A DNA stretch of 59,857 nucleotides from Pseudomonas migulae NBRC 103157 (GTDB lineage: Bacteria > Pseudomonadota > Gammaproteobacteria > Pseudomonadales > Pseudomonadaceae). Positions 51,274-59,857 of this stretch are shown piece by piece (the first letter of the stretch is position 1; each line of letters opens with the position of its first letter). The stretch lies in contig NZ_BDAG01000043.1 of NCBI RefSeq assembly GCF_002091715.1, positions 1 to 59,857 on the forward strand. The letters are read 5' to 3'. A model generated the notes under the pieces. That model was not told the DNA's origin, made no database searches, and worked only from the letters and a program-made list of their open reading frames with translations. A program made the translations under genes and the position numbers.

Positions 51274-52649
51274 AAATCAGTGTATTTGGTAGCGGTTACG
51301 TGGGCCTGGTGCAGGCCGCTGTGCTGGCTGAAGTCGGCCACGACGTGGTCTGCATGGACATCGACGAGAAAAAAGTCGAGTTACTGCAACAAGGCCACGT
51401 GAGCATTTTCGAACCGGGGCTCGCGAGCCTCGTACGTGAAGGTCTCGAAGCCAGGCGACTGCAGTTCACCACCGACGAAAAACTCGCTGTGCAACACGGT
51501 CAGGTGTTGTTCATCGCGGTGGGCACGCCGTCCCGGGACGATGGCTCGGCGGACCTGCGTTACGTGCTGTCGGTGGGCGAAGCGGTGGCCCGTCATCGCG
51601 AACAGCCGGTGATTCTGGTGGAGAAATCCACGGTTCCCGTGGGCACTGGCGATACCTTGCGCGCGCACATCGACAAATGCCTGATCAAGGTCGGGCGTTT
51701 GTTGCAGTTCGAAATCGTCTCCAACCCGGAGTTTCTCAAAGAAGGCTCGGCCGTGGCCGATTGCCGGCGTCCGGACCGTATCGTCATCGGCTGCGAAAGC
51801 GATGACGTGCGCGACGTCATGCGCGATCTCTATGCGCCATTCAACCGCAACCATGACCGGATCATGTTCATGGACCTGCGCAGTGCCGAACTGACCAAGT
51901 ACGCCGCCAACTGCATGCTGGCGACCAAGATCAGCTTCATCAACCAGATCGCCGAACTGGCCGAACACCTCGGTGCCGACATCGAATCGGTGCGCCTGGG
52001 CATCGGCGCGGATTCGCGCATCGGCTATCACTTCATCTACCCCGGCTGCGGTTACGGCGGTTCGTGTTTCCCCAAAGACATGCGCGCCCTGATCCACAGT
52101 GCCGAAGAAGCGCATTGCTCCAGCGACCTGCTGCAAGCAGTGGAAGCGATCAACCAGCGGCAGAAACACAAGCTGTTCGAACGCATCAACGCGTTCTACA
52201 AGGGCGATCTGCGCGGCAAGACCTTCGCCGTGTGGGGCCTGGCGTTCAAACCCAATACCGATGACATGCGCGATGCACCGAGCCGCGTGCTGCTTGAATC
52301 GCTGTGGGCTGCTGGCGCCAGCGTGCGGGCGTTCGATCCGGAAGCGATGCAGGAAACCCAGCATTTGTACCCCGACGAAGCAAAGCTGATGCTCATGGGC
52401 ACCCCGGAATCGGTGCTGGCCGGCGCCGATGCATTGATCATCTGCACCGAATGGCAGCAGTTCAAGGCGCCGGACTTCAACCTGATCCAGCAGCGGCTCA
52501 AAGCCCCGGTGATCTTTGACGGACGCAACCTGTACGACGCTGATCGCCTGGCGCGCAACGGGTTCATGTACTACCCGATGGGTCGCGGTGACTCGCGCAA
52601 GTTACCGATTCCGTACCAGCAATGGCCGGCGGCTTCGGATGTCGCTTGA
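51270..52649 (+). CDS. ugd: UDP-glucose 6-dehydrogenase
   Basis: A 459-residue NAD enzyme: MKISVFGSGYVGLVQAAVLA for the cofactor loop, the catalytic cysteine in GYGGSCFPKDMRAL, and VWGLAFKPNTDDMRDAPSRV in the UDP-binding domain. Oxidises UDP-glucose to UDP-glucuronate, the substrate of ArnA. It is co-transcribed with arn, giving a self-sufficient pathway. Confidence 0.95.
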   Translation: MKISVFGSGYVGLVQAAVLAEVGHDVVCMDIDEKKVELLQQGHVSIFEPGLASLVREGLEARRLQFTTDEKLAVQHGQVLFIAVGTPSRDDGSADLRYVLSVGEAVARHREQPVILVEKSTVPVGTGDTLRAHIDKCLIKVGRLLQFEIVSNPEFLKEGSAVADCRRPDRIVIGCESDDVRDVMRDLYAPFNRNHDRIMFMDLRSAELTKYAANCMLATKISFINQIAELAEHLGADIESVRLGIGADSRIGYHFIYPGCGYGGSCFPKDMRALIHSAEEAHCSSDLLQAVEAINQRQKHKLFERINAFYKGDLRGKTFAVWGLAFKPNTDDMRDAPSRVLLESLWAAGASVRAFDPEAMQETQHLYPDEAKLMLMGTPESVLAGADALIICTEWQQFKAPDFNLIQQRLKAPVIFDGRNLYDADRLARNGFMYYPMGRGDSRKLPIPYQQWPAASDVA

Positions 52650-54235
52650 TCGTTAACGCACCGAGCATTCGCCGGCAGTCCCTGGGCATCGGGCTGCTGG
52701 CGTTGATGTTGTTCAGCGCCGGGGTTTATCAGCAGGCGGTCATCGGCTTCGATTCGCGGTTCGTGCTGTTTGCCCAGGAGATGCTGCGCCATGGGCCATC
52801 GGTGTTTCCGACCACTTACGGTGAGCCCTACGCCGATTACTCGGCGGTCTCGACGCTGTTCATATGGCTGCTGTCCTTGCCGTTCGGGCAGGTCAACAGT
52901 CTCAGTGCCTGGCTGCCCAGCGCCTTCGCCGGTGCAGTAATCGTCACGTTGATGTTCCGCTTGCTGGCGCCGCATTCCCCACGTTGGGCGCTGCTGAGCA
53001 TCGCACTGATGCTGATGACCAACACCTTCATCACCGAAACCCGCGCCGTGTCTCTGGACTTGATGCTCGCCGCTGTCGCGTTTGCCGTTTTCTACCTGGG
53101 TTATGCCGCCGACCACTTTGAGGCAAGGCGCCGCTGGTGGCTGATTCTGCCGCTGTTGCTGCTGGGCTTCGGTATTCGTGGGCCTATCGGCCTGGTGATT
53201 CCGACCGGCATGCTGTGCAGCTACTTCCTGATCAACCGTCAATGGCAACGGCTGTTCGGCTTTGGCCTGAGCGCGGCATTGCTGCTGACGGTGTGCGTCG
53301 GCGCGCTGTTGTGGCTGGCCGACACCAGCGGCGGCCCGGCGTTCATGCACGACGTGGTGCGCATGCAGTTCATGGGGCGCATGGACGGCAGCGAAGGTGC
53401 GAGCGGTTCGCTGTATTACTTCACCGGTTCACTGGGCAACTATGCACTGGCGTATCCCTTGGCATTGCTGGTGTTGGTGGTGGTCTGGTTGACGGATGCA
53501 CGCCAGCCAGGCCCGGCACTGCGGCTGGTGCACTACTGCACGGCTGCTGCGTTGATCGTGATGGTCGGGTTGTCGATTCCACAGGCGAAGAAAGCCCGCT
53601 ACGTGTTGCCCATGTTGCCGATGCTGGCAATCATCGCGGCGTATCCGTTTCAGGTGGCGCAAGGTCGGGTGTTTGCCTGGTTGCGAGGGGGAATGCAGGG
53701 TTTGTGGCTGGTGATGCCGGCGGTTCTGGTCGTGGGATTGCTGATCGTGCAACGACAACTGACCGAGCCATTGACTTCGATTTTCATCATCCTCGGTACG
53801 CTGCAGGCCATTGCCTTCGCCTTGCTGTTCAAGTCGCAATGGCGCGCGCAGGCACTGGCAATATGCGCGGTGTTGGCGCTGTGGCTGGTTTACATACTGG
53901 TGTTCGAGCCGGTAGAACGCAGGCTCTACGACACCCGCACATTCAGTCGCGAGGCCTTCGCGTTCGTGCAGAAAGATCCGGCACCGCTGGTGTTGCACGG
54001 CATGGGCAAAGACGCGAAGGCGATCAAGTTCATGGTCAATATCAGGCAGGATCTGCAACCGGTGTTTACCGAGTCGATTCAGACGCTGGAAAGTGTGGCG
54101 GGACCTGCGTGGTTGATGATGGACCAAAGCGATTACAACGCACTGCATGGCACTGTTTTGGGTTCGCTACCGCCAGTATTGAGCGGACGCTTCGATAAAA
54201 ACGATTTCGTGTTAATTCACCTGCAAAAACCTTGA
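52622..54235 (+). CDS. PMT/ArnT-like glycosyltransferase at the end of the arn operon
   Basis: A 537-residue membrane protein with about 11-12 helices. Motifs recall ArnT/PMT: the first-loop FDSRFVLFAQEMLRHGPSVF and GEPYADYSAVSTLFIWLLS, then LLLLGFGIRGPIGLVIPTGM and QAKKARYVLPMLPMLAII. It is not a copy of arnT and lacks that family's DET(R)Y loop. It is probably a lipid-linked sugar transferase acting in the periplasm. ATG 52622 overlaps ugd by 28 bases; a TTG at 52646 would give the operon's usual four-base overlap. A REPIN follows. Donor and acceptor unknown. Confidence 0.78.
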   Translation: MAGGFGCRLIVNAPSIRRQSLGIGLLALMLFSAGVYQQAVIGFDSRFVLFAQEMLRHGPSVFPTTYGEPYADYSAVSTLFIWLLSLPFGQVNSLSAWLPSAFAGAVIVTLMFRLLAPHSPRWALLSIALMLMTNTFITETRAVSLDLMLAAVAFAVFYLGYAADHFEARRRWWLILPLLLLGFGIRGPIGLVIPTGMLCSYFLINRQWQRLFGFGLSAALLLTVCVGALLWLADTSGGPAFMHDVVRMQFMGRMDGSEGASGSLYYFTGSLGNYALAYPLALLVLVVVWLTDARQPGPALRLVHYCTAAALIVMVGLSIPQAKKARYVLPMLPMLAIIAAYPFQVAQGRVFAWLRGGMQGLWLVMPAVLVVGLLIVQRQLTEPLTSIFIILGTLQAIAFALLFKSQWRAQALAICAVLALWLVYILVFEPVERRLYDTRTFSREAFAFVQKDPAPLVLHGMGKDAKAIKFMVNIRQDLQPVFTESIQTLESVAGPAWLMMDQSDYNALHGTVLGSLPPVLSGRFDKNDFVLIHLQKP

Positions 54236-54256
54236 ACTTCAATCATACAGAAGACC

Positions 54257-54356
54257 TGTAGGAGCGAGCTTGCTCGCGATGGACGTTAACGAAAACGCAT
54301 ACTTCCTGAATAAACACGTGGCTCTCAAGTCAATCGCGAGCAAGCTCGCTCCTACA
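54257..54356. repeat. REPIN, copy 3 (GCGAGCTTGCTCGCGA type)
   Basis: Arms TGTAGGAGCGAGCTTGCTCG CGA (54257-54279) and its exact complement (54334-54356). The core GCGAGC(A/T)TGCTCGC differs from the GCCGGCTTGCTGGC core of the others, so it belongs to a second REP class. Likely ends the arn transcript region. Confidence 0.9.
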
Positions 54357-54376
54357 GGGGCCGGTCCGTCTGTTAG

Positions 54377-55342
54377 TTAAACCGACGACTTCAAATCTAC
54401 ACCCAACGCCTGGGCGAACGCCTTGACCAGCGGACTGCGTACGGTGTTGTGCCGCAAGATCAGATTGAACGGCGTGCTGATGTGGATCAGGTCCGGGCGC
54501 AACGCGCGAAATTGCCCTTGGGCGACCATCGAAGCGGCGTAATGCTGCGGTAGAAAACCAACGAAGCGCCCGGTCTTGATCAGCAGCGCCACGGCTTCCA
54601 CCTGGGTCGCCGAAGCAGAAAAACTGTCGTACCGGGCAAAATTCAATTTGTCGCGGTGGATCGCGTAGCGGTGGTTGATGCACTCGTAATCCTTGAGCAC
54701 CTGACTGTCGATTTCTGCCTCCGGCACCGCGAACAACGGGTGACCGACCGCGCAGTAAACCTCCGAGCGTTCTTCATACAGCGCGTAATAATCGAACTCT
54801 TCACGTTTCTGATAAACAGGAACAATACCGGCCACTAACCGTCCCTCTACGACGCCTCTTTCCACTTCATCCAGTTGCGACGCTTGAAGTTGAAACCTTA
54901 CTTTGGGTGACGTTTCATTTATTCGTTTAATCGCTGCAACTAACGGTGAATTATCATCGGAAATCGTATTGTCAATAACACCCACACCAAGGTCGCCGAT
55001 AAGTTCGTTCTGCGCTGAACTAAGCCGGTCTCGAAAGTTGTCGACCGACGCAAATAAATCAATCGATGCCTGATACACCAGACGGCCTTCTTCGGTCAGA
55101 TGAAAGCCCTCGCGGCCTCGGGTACACAGGCGCATGCCGATACGGATCTCGAGGTCGGAGATCTGTTTGCTGATGGCGGCCAGCCCCACATTCAGCTCGT
55201 TCTGAGCCGCACTGAAACCTCCGGCCTCGACCACGGCCTTGAACACTTTGAGCAGTTTGAAATCCAGCCCGCTGAGGGCCAACGGTGCCCGTTGCACCGT
55301 TTTTGGCGCGGGGTTTCCGGAATTGGAAAGTGGGGTTTCCAT
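54377..55342 (-). CDS. LysR-family regulator of the argH-like/ABC cluster
   Basis: A 321-residue LTTR with a 25-residue polar leader, then LDFKLLKVFKAVVEAGGFSA, NVGLAAISKQISDLEIRIGM as the DNA-binding domain and an effector domain (IGDLGVGVIDNTISDDNSPL). Divergent from the argininosuccinate-lyase-like gene across 296 bases and the obvious regulator of it and the transporter (inference). Effector may be the imported compound. Confidence 0.88.
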   Translation of the reverse strand: METPLSNSGNPAPKTVQRAPLALSGLDFKLLKVFKAVVEAGGFSAAQNELNVGLAAISKQISDLEIRIGMRLCTRGREGFHLTEEGRLVYQASIDLFASVDNFRDRLSSAQNELIGDLGVGVIDNTISDDNSPLVAAIKRINETSPKVRFQLQASQLDEVERGVVEGRLVAGIVPVYQKREEFDYYALYEERSEVYCAVGHPLFAVPEAEIDSQVLKDYECINHRYAIHRDKLNFARYDSFSASATQVEAVALLIKTGRFVGFLPQHYAASMVAQGQFRALRPDLIHISTPFNLILRHNTVRSPLVKAFAQALGVDLKSSV

Positions 55343-55638
55343 AATGCTTATTTACCTCTGGCGCGCTATTCAACAACCTGTGTCCAACAACAAAAACATA
55401 GCTGGCCAATAATAATGAACACAGAAAACCAGGCTTGGCAACCGCTAATAATTCCCGTACTTCAGTGCCAACTCACTGATTTCGAACTACTAAAAGCTGA
55501 CACTTCGATCAGCTCTCGCAACACTGCAACTGCCCTCTTGAAAACTGCTTAGGCCGAACCACGCCCGAATGATTTCCGGCGGGTCTTCCCGGCTCTGCGC
55601 ATTAATTTCAGTTCGCTTTACCGACGAGGAAAACAACA

Positions 55639-57066
55639 ATGTCTCAAACCACCGACCGTCTCTGGGGTGCACGCTTCAAAAGCGGCCCGTCCGAAGCCCT
55701 GGCGGCCCTGTCCCGTTGCCCCGAGCGCTACTTCCGCCTCACCCCGTATGACCTCGCCGGTTCCAAGGCTCATGCCCGTGAACTGCAGCGCGCCGGGTTG
55801 CTGAGTGAGCAGGAAACCCTGACGATGCTCGCCGCGCTGGAAGGTATCGGTGCTGACTTCAACGCCGGCCGCATCGCACCAACCCTCGACGACGAAGACG
55901 TCCACACCTTCATAGAACGTTTGCTGACCGAACGCCTCGGCGCCCTGGGTGGCAAGTTGCGCGCCGGGCGTTCGCGCAACGACCAGACCGCCAATGACCT
56001 GCGTCTGTTCCTGCGTGATCACGTGCGCACCCTGGCCGTTGAAGTACTGGCCCTGCAACAGGCGCTGGTGGATCAGGCCGAACAACACATCGAAAGTATC
56101 TGCCCGGGTTTCACCCACTTGCAGCAAGCGCAGCCGATCGTCTTCGCTCACCACTTGCTGGCCCACGCCCAATCGATGCTGCGTGACGTACAAAGACTGG
56201 TGGACTGGGACGTTCGCACCTCGCTGTCGCCACTGGGTGCCGCCGCCATGGCGGGCTCCGCCATCGCGCGCCTGCCGCAACAGTCGGCCAAGGAAATGGG
56301 CTACAGCGGTGTCTGCGAAAACTCCATCGACGCCGTGGCCAGCCGCGATCACGTCGCCGAGTTCCTGTTTATCGCCAGCATGCTGGGCATCAACATTTCC
56401 CGCCTCGCCGAAGAATTCTGCCTGTGGTCGTCGCGGCAGTTTCGCTGGGTCGCCCTGGATGATGCCTACGCCACCGGCAGTTCGATCATGCCGCAGAAGA
56501 AAAACCCCGACATCGCCGAACTGGCCCGGGGCAAGGCGGGTCGCCTGATCGGCAACCTCACCGGCCTGCTCTCGACGCTCAAATCCCTGCCGCTGTCGTA
56601 CAACCGCGACTTGAGCGAAGACAAGAACGGCGTGCTCGATAGCGTCGACACCTTGCTCCTGGTACTGCCGGCCATGGCCGGGATGGTCGCGACCATGAAG
56701 GTCAACGTCGAAGAACTGCGTCGTCAGGCACCGCTCGGCTTTACCCTCGCCACTGAGGTCGCTGACTGGTTGGCGATGCGCGGCGTGCCGTTCAAGGAGG
56801 CCCATGAAATCACCGGCGCCTTGGTTCAAGCCTGTGAGAAGCACGACATCGAATTGTGGGAAGCCTCCCCGGCGCTGCTGGCCGAAATCGATCCGCGCCT
56901 GACCCCGCAAGTGCGCGACAGCCTGACCCTCGAAGCCGCCATCGCCGCTCGCAGTGGCTGGGGCGGTACGGCGCCGCAGCAAGTGCGCGAGCAGATCGGT
57001 CGGTTGAAGACCGCCCTCGCCGCGCAGCATGAATGGACCCAAAACTATCAGGGCTTCCGCCTCTGA
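55639..57066 (+). CDS. Argininosuccinate lyase paralogue (fumarase/aspartase superfamily)
   Basis: A 475-residue enzyme. Superfamily signatures are GGKLRAGRSRNDQTANDLRL, the general-acid region GFTHLQQAQPIVFAHHLL, and GSSIMPQKKNPDIAELARGK with the catalytic serine loop. All are intact, so it is likely active. ArgH cleaves argininosuccinate to arginine and fumarate. Here it is linked to a LysR gene and a polar amino acid ABC transporter, not to arginine synthesis genes, and the core argH is normally elsewhere in Pseudomonas. A catabolic role on argininosuccinate or an analogue such as an N-succinyl or aspartyl compound is inference. ATG 55639 follows GAGGAAAACAACA. Confidence 0.88.
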   Translation: MSQTTDRLWGARFKSGPSEALAALSRCPERYFRLTPYDLAGSKAHARELQRAGLLSEQETLTMLAALEGIGADFNAGRIAPTLDDEDVHTFIERLLTERLGALGGKLRAGRSRNDQTANDLRLFLRDHVRTLAVEVLALQQALVDQAEQHIESICPGFTHLQQAQPIVFAHHLLAHAQSMLRDVQRLVDWDVRTSLSPLGAAAMAGSAIARLPQQSAKEMGYSGVCENSIDAVASRDHVAEFLFIASMLGINISRLAEEFCLWSSRQFRWVALDDAYATGSSIMPQKKNPDIAELARGKAGRLIGNLTGLLSTLKSLPLSYNRDLSEDKNGVLDSVDTLLLVLPAMAGMVATMKVNVEELRRQAPLGFTLATEVADWLAMRGVPFKEAHEITGALVQACEKHDIELWEASPALLAEIDPRLTPQVRDSLTLEAAIAARSGWGGTAPQQVREQIGRLKTALAAQHEWTQNYQGFRL

Positions 57067-57083
57067 CAGACAACGCAACCCCC

Positions 57084-57166
57084 TGTGGGAGCCGGCTTGC
57101 TGGCGGTGGTGTGTCAGTCGACATCCATTTAGCTGACACACCATCGCCAGCAAGCCGGCTCCTACA
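57084..57166. repeat. REPIN, copy 4
   Basis: TGTGGGAGCCGGCTTGCTGG CGG at 57084-57106 pairs with an inverse arm at 57144-57166. It lies between the argH-like gene and the permease, in the 144-base gap, and may separate their expression. Confidence 0.88.
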
Positions 57167-57210
57167 AAGGGAATGTGTTTGACCTGAAATACCAGTGTTC
57201 GGAGAACAAC

Positions 57211-58089
57211 ATGAGCCAGACTCAGGCAGAACGACTCCAGGCGGAGCGCAAACTGGCGGAAAACCAGTTCGATATCACCCAATACGATCACGTGCCACGG
57301 CGTTATTACGGGCGGATCTTTTTCGCCACCGTGATTGTCATCGCGATCGTCGGCCTGGTGCGGGCCTTCGCCGAAGGCAAGATCGAATGGTCGTACATCG
57401 GCCAGTTCCTTACGTCCCAGGCGATCATGTGGGGCTTGCTCAACACCATCGTCATGGCGGTGCTGGCGATGGGGCTGGGCATTGTGTTCGGGGTGATCAC
57501 GGCGATCATGCGCATGTCGGCCAACCCGATCCTGCGTTACGTAGCGGTGACCTACACCTGGCTGTTCCGCGGCACGCCACTGATCCTGCAACTGCTGTTG
57601 TGGTTCAACCTGGCGCTGATCTTCCCCACCATCGGCATCCCCGGCCTGTTCGAAATGGACACCGTGAGCCTGATGACGCCCTTCGTCGCCGCCCTCCTCG
57701 GTTTGAGCATCAACCAGGGCGCCTACACCGCCGAAGTGGTGCGTGCCGGTCTGTTGTCGGTGGACACCGGACAGTACGAGGCGGCCAAGTCGATCGGCAT
57801 GCCGCGCCTGCAGGCACTGCGGCGGATCATCCTGCCCCAGGCCATGCGGGTGATCATTCCGCCGGTCGGCAACGAATTCATCGGCATGGTGAAAATGACC
57901 TCCCTGGCGAGCGTCATCCAGTATTCGGAACTGCTCTACAACGCCCAGAACATTTACTACGCCAACGCCCGGGTGATGGAGTTGCTGATCGTCGCCGGCA
58001 TCTGGTACCTGGCCACCGTCACCGTCCTGTCCTTCGGTCAAAGCCGTCTGGAGCGTCGTTTCGCTCGCGGCGCCGGCAAGCGTTCTTGA
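57211..58089 (+). CDS. Polar amino acid ABC transporter permease
   Basis: A 292-residue HisM/GlnP-type permease with about five helices after a hydrophilic N-terminus of some 38 residues. Motifs: TYTWLFRGTPLILQLLLWF, LSINQGAYTAEVVRAGLLSV and the EAA loop AKSIGMPRLQALRRIILPQA. ATG 57211 follows GGAGAACAAC. Only one permease gene, so it probably works as a homodimer. Eleven bases before the ATPase gene. Confidence 0.92.
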   Translation: MSQTQAERLQAERKLAENQFDITQYDHVPRRYYGRIFFATVIVIAIVGLVRAFAEGKIEWSYIGQFLTSQAIMWGLLNTIVMAVLAMGLGIVFGVITAIMRMSANPILRYVAVTYTWLFRGTPLILQLLLWFNLALIFPTIGIPGLFEMDTVSLMTPFVAALLGLSINQGAYTAEVVRAGLLSVDTGQYEAAKSIGMPRLQALRRIILPQAMRVIIPPVGNEFIGMVKMTSLASVIQYSELLYNAQNIYYANARVMELLIVAGIWYLATVTVLSFGQSRLERRFARGAGKRS

Positions 58090-58099
58090 GGAGCCCCAC

Positions 58100-58864
58100 A
58101 TGAGAAGCATCGTCAAGGCCGTGAGCCTGAACAAATACTACGACCATTTCCACGCGCTCAAGGACGTCAACATCGAAGTCGAGCAAGGCGAAGTGCTGTG
58201 CATCATCGGCCCGTCCGGCTCCGGCAAAAGCACCTTGCTGCGTTGCGTCAACCAGCTGGAAAAAATCGACAAGGGCGGCCTGTGGGTCGACGGCGAACTG
58301 GTGGGTTACCGCATCGCCGGCAATAAACTGCACGAACTCAACGAAGCGCAGATCGCCCGACAACGCCTGGCCACCGGCATGGTGTTCCAGCGTTTCAACC
58401 TGTTCCCGCACATGACTGTGCTGCAAAACATCATCGAAGGGCCGTGCCAGGTGCTCAAGCGTTCGCCCAAGGAGGCGCACGAAGAAGCCCTGGAACTGCT
58501 CGCCCGTGTCGGCCTGGCCGACAAGCGCAACAGCTACCCGATCGAGCTGTCGGGTGGTCAGCAACAACGCGTCGCCATTGCCCGGGCACTGGCCATGCGG
58601 CCCAAGCTGATGCTGTTCGATGAACCCACTTCGGCACTCGACCCGGAGCTGGTCGGTGAGGTGCTGTCGGTAATGCGCGATCTGGCGCAAACCGGCATGA
58701 CCATGATCGTCGTCACACATGAACTGGGCTTCGCCCGTGAGGTTTCCAACCGCATGGTGTTCATGGACGGCGGGCAGATCGTGGAGGCAGGAAGCCCCGA
58801 AGAAATTCTAATAAGTCCGCAAAACCCACGCACCCAAAGCTTCATTTCTGCCGTTCGAACCTAA
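58100..58864 (+). CDS. Polar amino acid ABC transporter ATP-binding protein
   Basis: A 254-residue GlnQ/HisP-type ATPase: Walker A GPSGSGKST, Q-loop GMVFQRFNLFPHMTV, signature LSGGQQQRVAIARAL, Walker B LMLFDEPTSALDP, H-loop VVTHELGFA. Powers uptake of the compound bound by the next gene product. GAGGAGCCCC precedes the ATG. Confidence 0.94.
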   Translation: MRSIVKAVSLNKYYDHFHALKDVNIEVEQGEVLCIIGPSGSGKSTLLRCVNQLEKIDKGGLWVDGELVGYRIAGNKLHELNEAQIARQRLATGMVFQRFNLFPHMTVLQNIIEGPCQVLKRSPKEAHEEALELLARVGLADKRNSYPIELSGGQQQRVAIARALAMRPKLMLFDEPTSALDPELVGEVLSVMRDLAQTGMTMIVVTHELGFAREVSNRMVFMDGGQIVEAGSPEEILISPQNPRTQSFISAVRT

Positions 58865-58902
58865 GCGCCGGCTGGCGTAACAACACTCATAAGAGAACGA
58901 CC

Positions 58903-59727
58903 ATGAAGAACTTCGTAATCCCAGCAGTACTCGCAGGCCTGATGGCATCCAGCGTCAGCTTCGCCGCCGAATTGCCGGCCAGCATCAAGGAAAAAGGCGA
59001 GATCGTCGTCGCGATCATGCCGAACTATCCGCCAATGGATTTCAAGGACCCGGCCACCAACACCCTCACCGGTCTCGACTATGACCTGGGCAACGCCCTT
59101 GCCGAACGTCTGGGCGTGAAGATCAAATGGCAGGAAACCGGCTTCGAGCAAATGATCAACGCGCTCACCACCGACCGCGTCGACATGGTGCTGTCGGGCA
59201 TGACCGACACCGTCGAGCGGCAGGCCAGCGTGACATTCGTTGACTACTTCACCAGCGGTCCGCAGTTCTACACCCTGCAGAAGAACAAGGACTTCAACGA
59301 AATCACCGACCTGTGCGGCAAGAAAGTCGGCACCAGCCGTCGGACCACGTTCCCGGCTGAAATCGCTGAATACAGCAAGGCCAACTGTGAAGCCGCCGGC
59401 AAACCGGCCATCGTGGTGATCGGCACCGAAGGTTCGGCGGATGCCCGCGCGCAACTGCGTCAGAGCCGTATCGATGCGGCGATGCAAGGCAGCGAAACCC
59501 TGTCGTACCTGAAAACTCAGGAAAAGGACATGTACAAAACGGTCGGCCAGCCGATTTCCGTGCAGTTCTCCGGCATGGGGCTGAGCAAGAAAAAGCCTGA
59601 GCTGAGCGAAGCGGTGAAGGTCGCGTTGCAGAGCATGATCGATGACGGCAGCTACGCCACCATCCTGAAAAAATGGGACCTGGAATTGGGTGCGATCAAG
59701 ACAGCGACCATCAACGCCGGCAAGTAA
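58903..59727 (+). CDS. Polar amino acid ABC transporter substrate-binding protein
   Basis: A 274-residue precursor; the signal peptide is MKNFVIPAVLAGLMASSVSF AA. The HisJ/ArtJ-type fold is shown by IVVAIMPNYPPMDFKDPATN, TLTGLDYDLGNALAERLGVK, FEQMINALTTDRVDMVLSGM and GKKVGTSRRTTFPAEIAEYS. Binds an amino acid-like ligand in the periplasm. The argH-like enzyme nearby hints at an argininosuccinate-type ligand, which is speculative. A REPIN follows. Confidence 0.92.
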   Translation: MKNFVIPAVLAGLMASSVSFAAELPASIKEKGEIVVAIMPNYPPMDFKDPATNTLTGLDYDLGNALAERLGVKIKWQETGFEQMINALTTDRVDMVLSGMTDTVERQASVTFVDYFTSGPQFYTLQKNKDFNEITDLCGKKVGTSRRTTFPAEIAEYSKANCEAAGKPAIVVIGTEGSADARAQLRQSRIDAAMQGSETLSYLKTQEKDMYKTVGQPISVQFSGMGLSKKKPELSEAVKVALQSMIDDGSYATILKKWDLELGAIKTATINAGK

Positions 59728-59736
59728 TGCTTGCCC

Positions 59737-59825
59737 TGTAGGAGCCGGCTTGCTCGCGGAGGCGGCGCGTCAATCAACATACATGGCGCCTGACACACCG
59801 CCATCGCCAGCAAGCCGGCTCCTAC
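59737..59825. repeat. REPIN, copy 5
   Basis: TGTAGGAGCCGGCTTGCTCG CGGA-like left arm from 59737 and the inverse TCGCCAGCAAGCCGGCTCCT AC to 59825. The left arm mixes the two REP classes (GCTCGC in place of GCTGGC). It follows the binding-protein gene; the last 32 bases of the window show nothing. Confidence 0.87.
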
Positions 59826-59857
59826 GGGGTTATGGGTCGACCACAATAATTGCGTTC

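Noticed and set aside
55415..55552. 45-codon ORF MNTENQAWQPLIIPVLQ... in the LysR-argH gap
   Set aside because: No ribosome site and no second copy or motif to support it; kept only as a remote possibility.
55618..58134. Leftward open frame of 838 codons
   Set aside because: It is antisense to the argH-like, REPIN and permease region; low-complexity Gln/Arg/His/Gly content is typical of the reverse frame of GC-rich genes.

Overview
The window looks like a chromosome segment of a fluorescent-group Pseudomonas. The evidence is gene content and style: a complete arnBCADTEF-ugd lipid A modification operon, an OprD-type porin, XenA, PqiA/PqiA/PqiB/PqiC, polyamine gamma-glutamylation genes, a perfect ANR/FNR-type box, and five GTAGGAGC(C/G)-type REP/REPIN hairpins. 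The species assignment is inference; no rRNA or tRNA gene is present.

Two halves differ strongly. Positions 1 to about 25.2 kb look accessory. There is a partial Hsp20 gene with an ArcD-like antiporter behind an ANR box, and a thymidylate-kinase-like orphan between short direct repeats. Next come a luciferase-like monooxygenase, an OprD porin, and a run of electrophile or xenobiotic reductase genes: xenA, a small bridging ORF, an ABM monooxygenase and a quinone reductase, followed by an SDR, a second quinone reductase and a second Old Yellow Enzyme. Each reductase group has its own ArsR or LysR regulator. A CmcJ/NvfI-type oxygenase-like gene, an LtrA membrane protein, and a stress set (DsbA-like, peroxiredoxin, ClpG/ClpK-type disaggregase) complete it. 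This half is littered with ghosts: tails of a quinone reductase, an Old Yellow Enzyme, a LysR head, an outer-membrane efflux tail, and fragments resembling IS21, IS66, IS630 and IS1182 transposases. Two nearly identical copies of a 64-residue ORF lie in inverted orientation at 12.4 and 19.7 kb, bracketing about 7 kb. No REP hairpin was seen in this half.

Positions 25.2 to 59.8 kb look like ordinary chromosome: compact, GC-rich operons with 4-base overlaps. In order: a cupin and a small membrane protein (transitional), a tripartite efflux operon (outer membrane factor, HlyD, DUF2955), an AraC regulator with a polyamine glutamylation and oxidation cluster, the pqi operon, an Fbp-type ferric iron ABC transporter behind a weak Fur-like site, a solitary tyrosine recombinase, the arn operon with an added PMT-like glycosyltransferase, and a LysR-controlled argininosuccinate-lyase paralogue followed by a complete polar amino acid ABC transporter.

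The best candidates for something undescribed are the argH-like/ABC module (a possible argininosuccinate-like substrate pathway), the inverted 64-residue ORF pair that may mark a mobile unit, the layered reductase region with repeated operator-like palindromes, and the extra glycosyltransferase at the end of arn. None could be tested by database search here.
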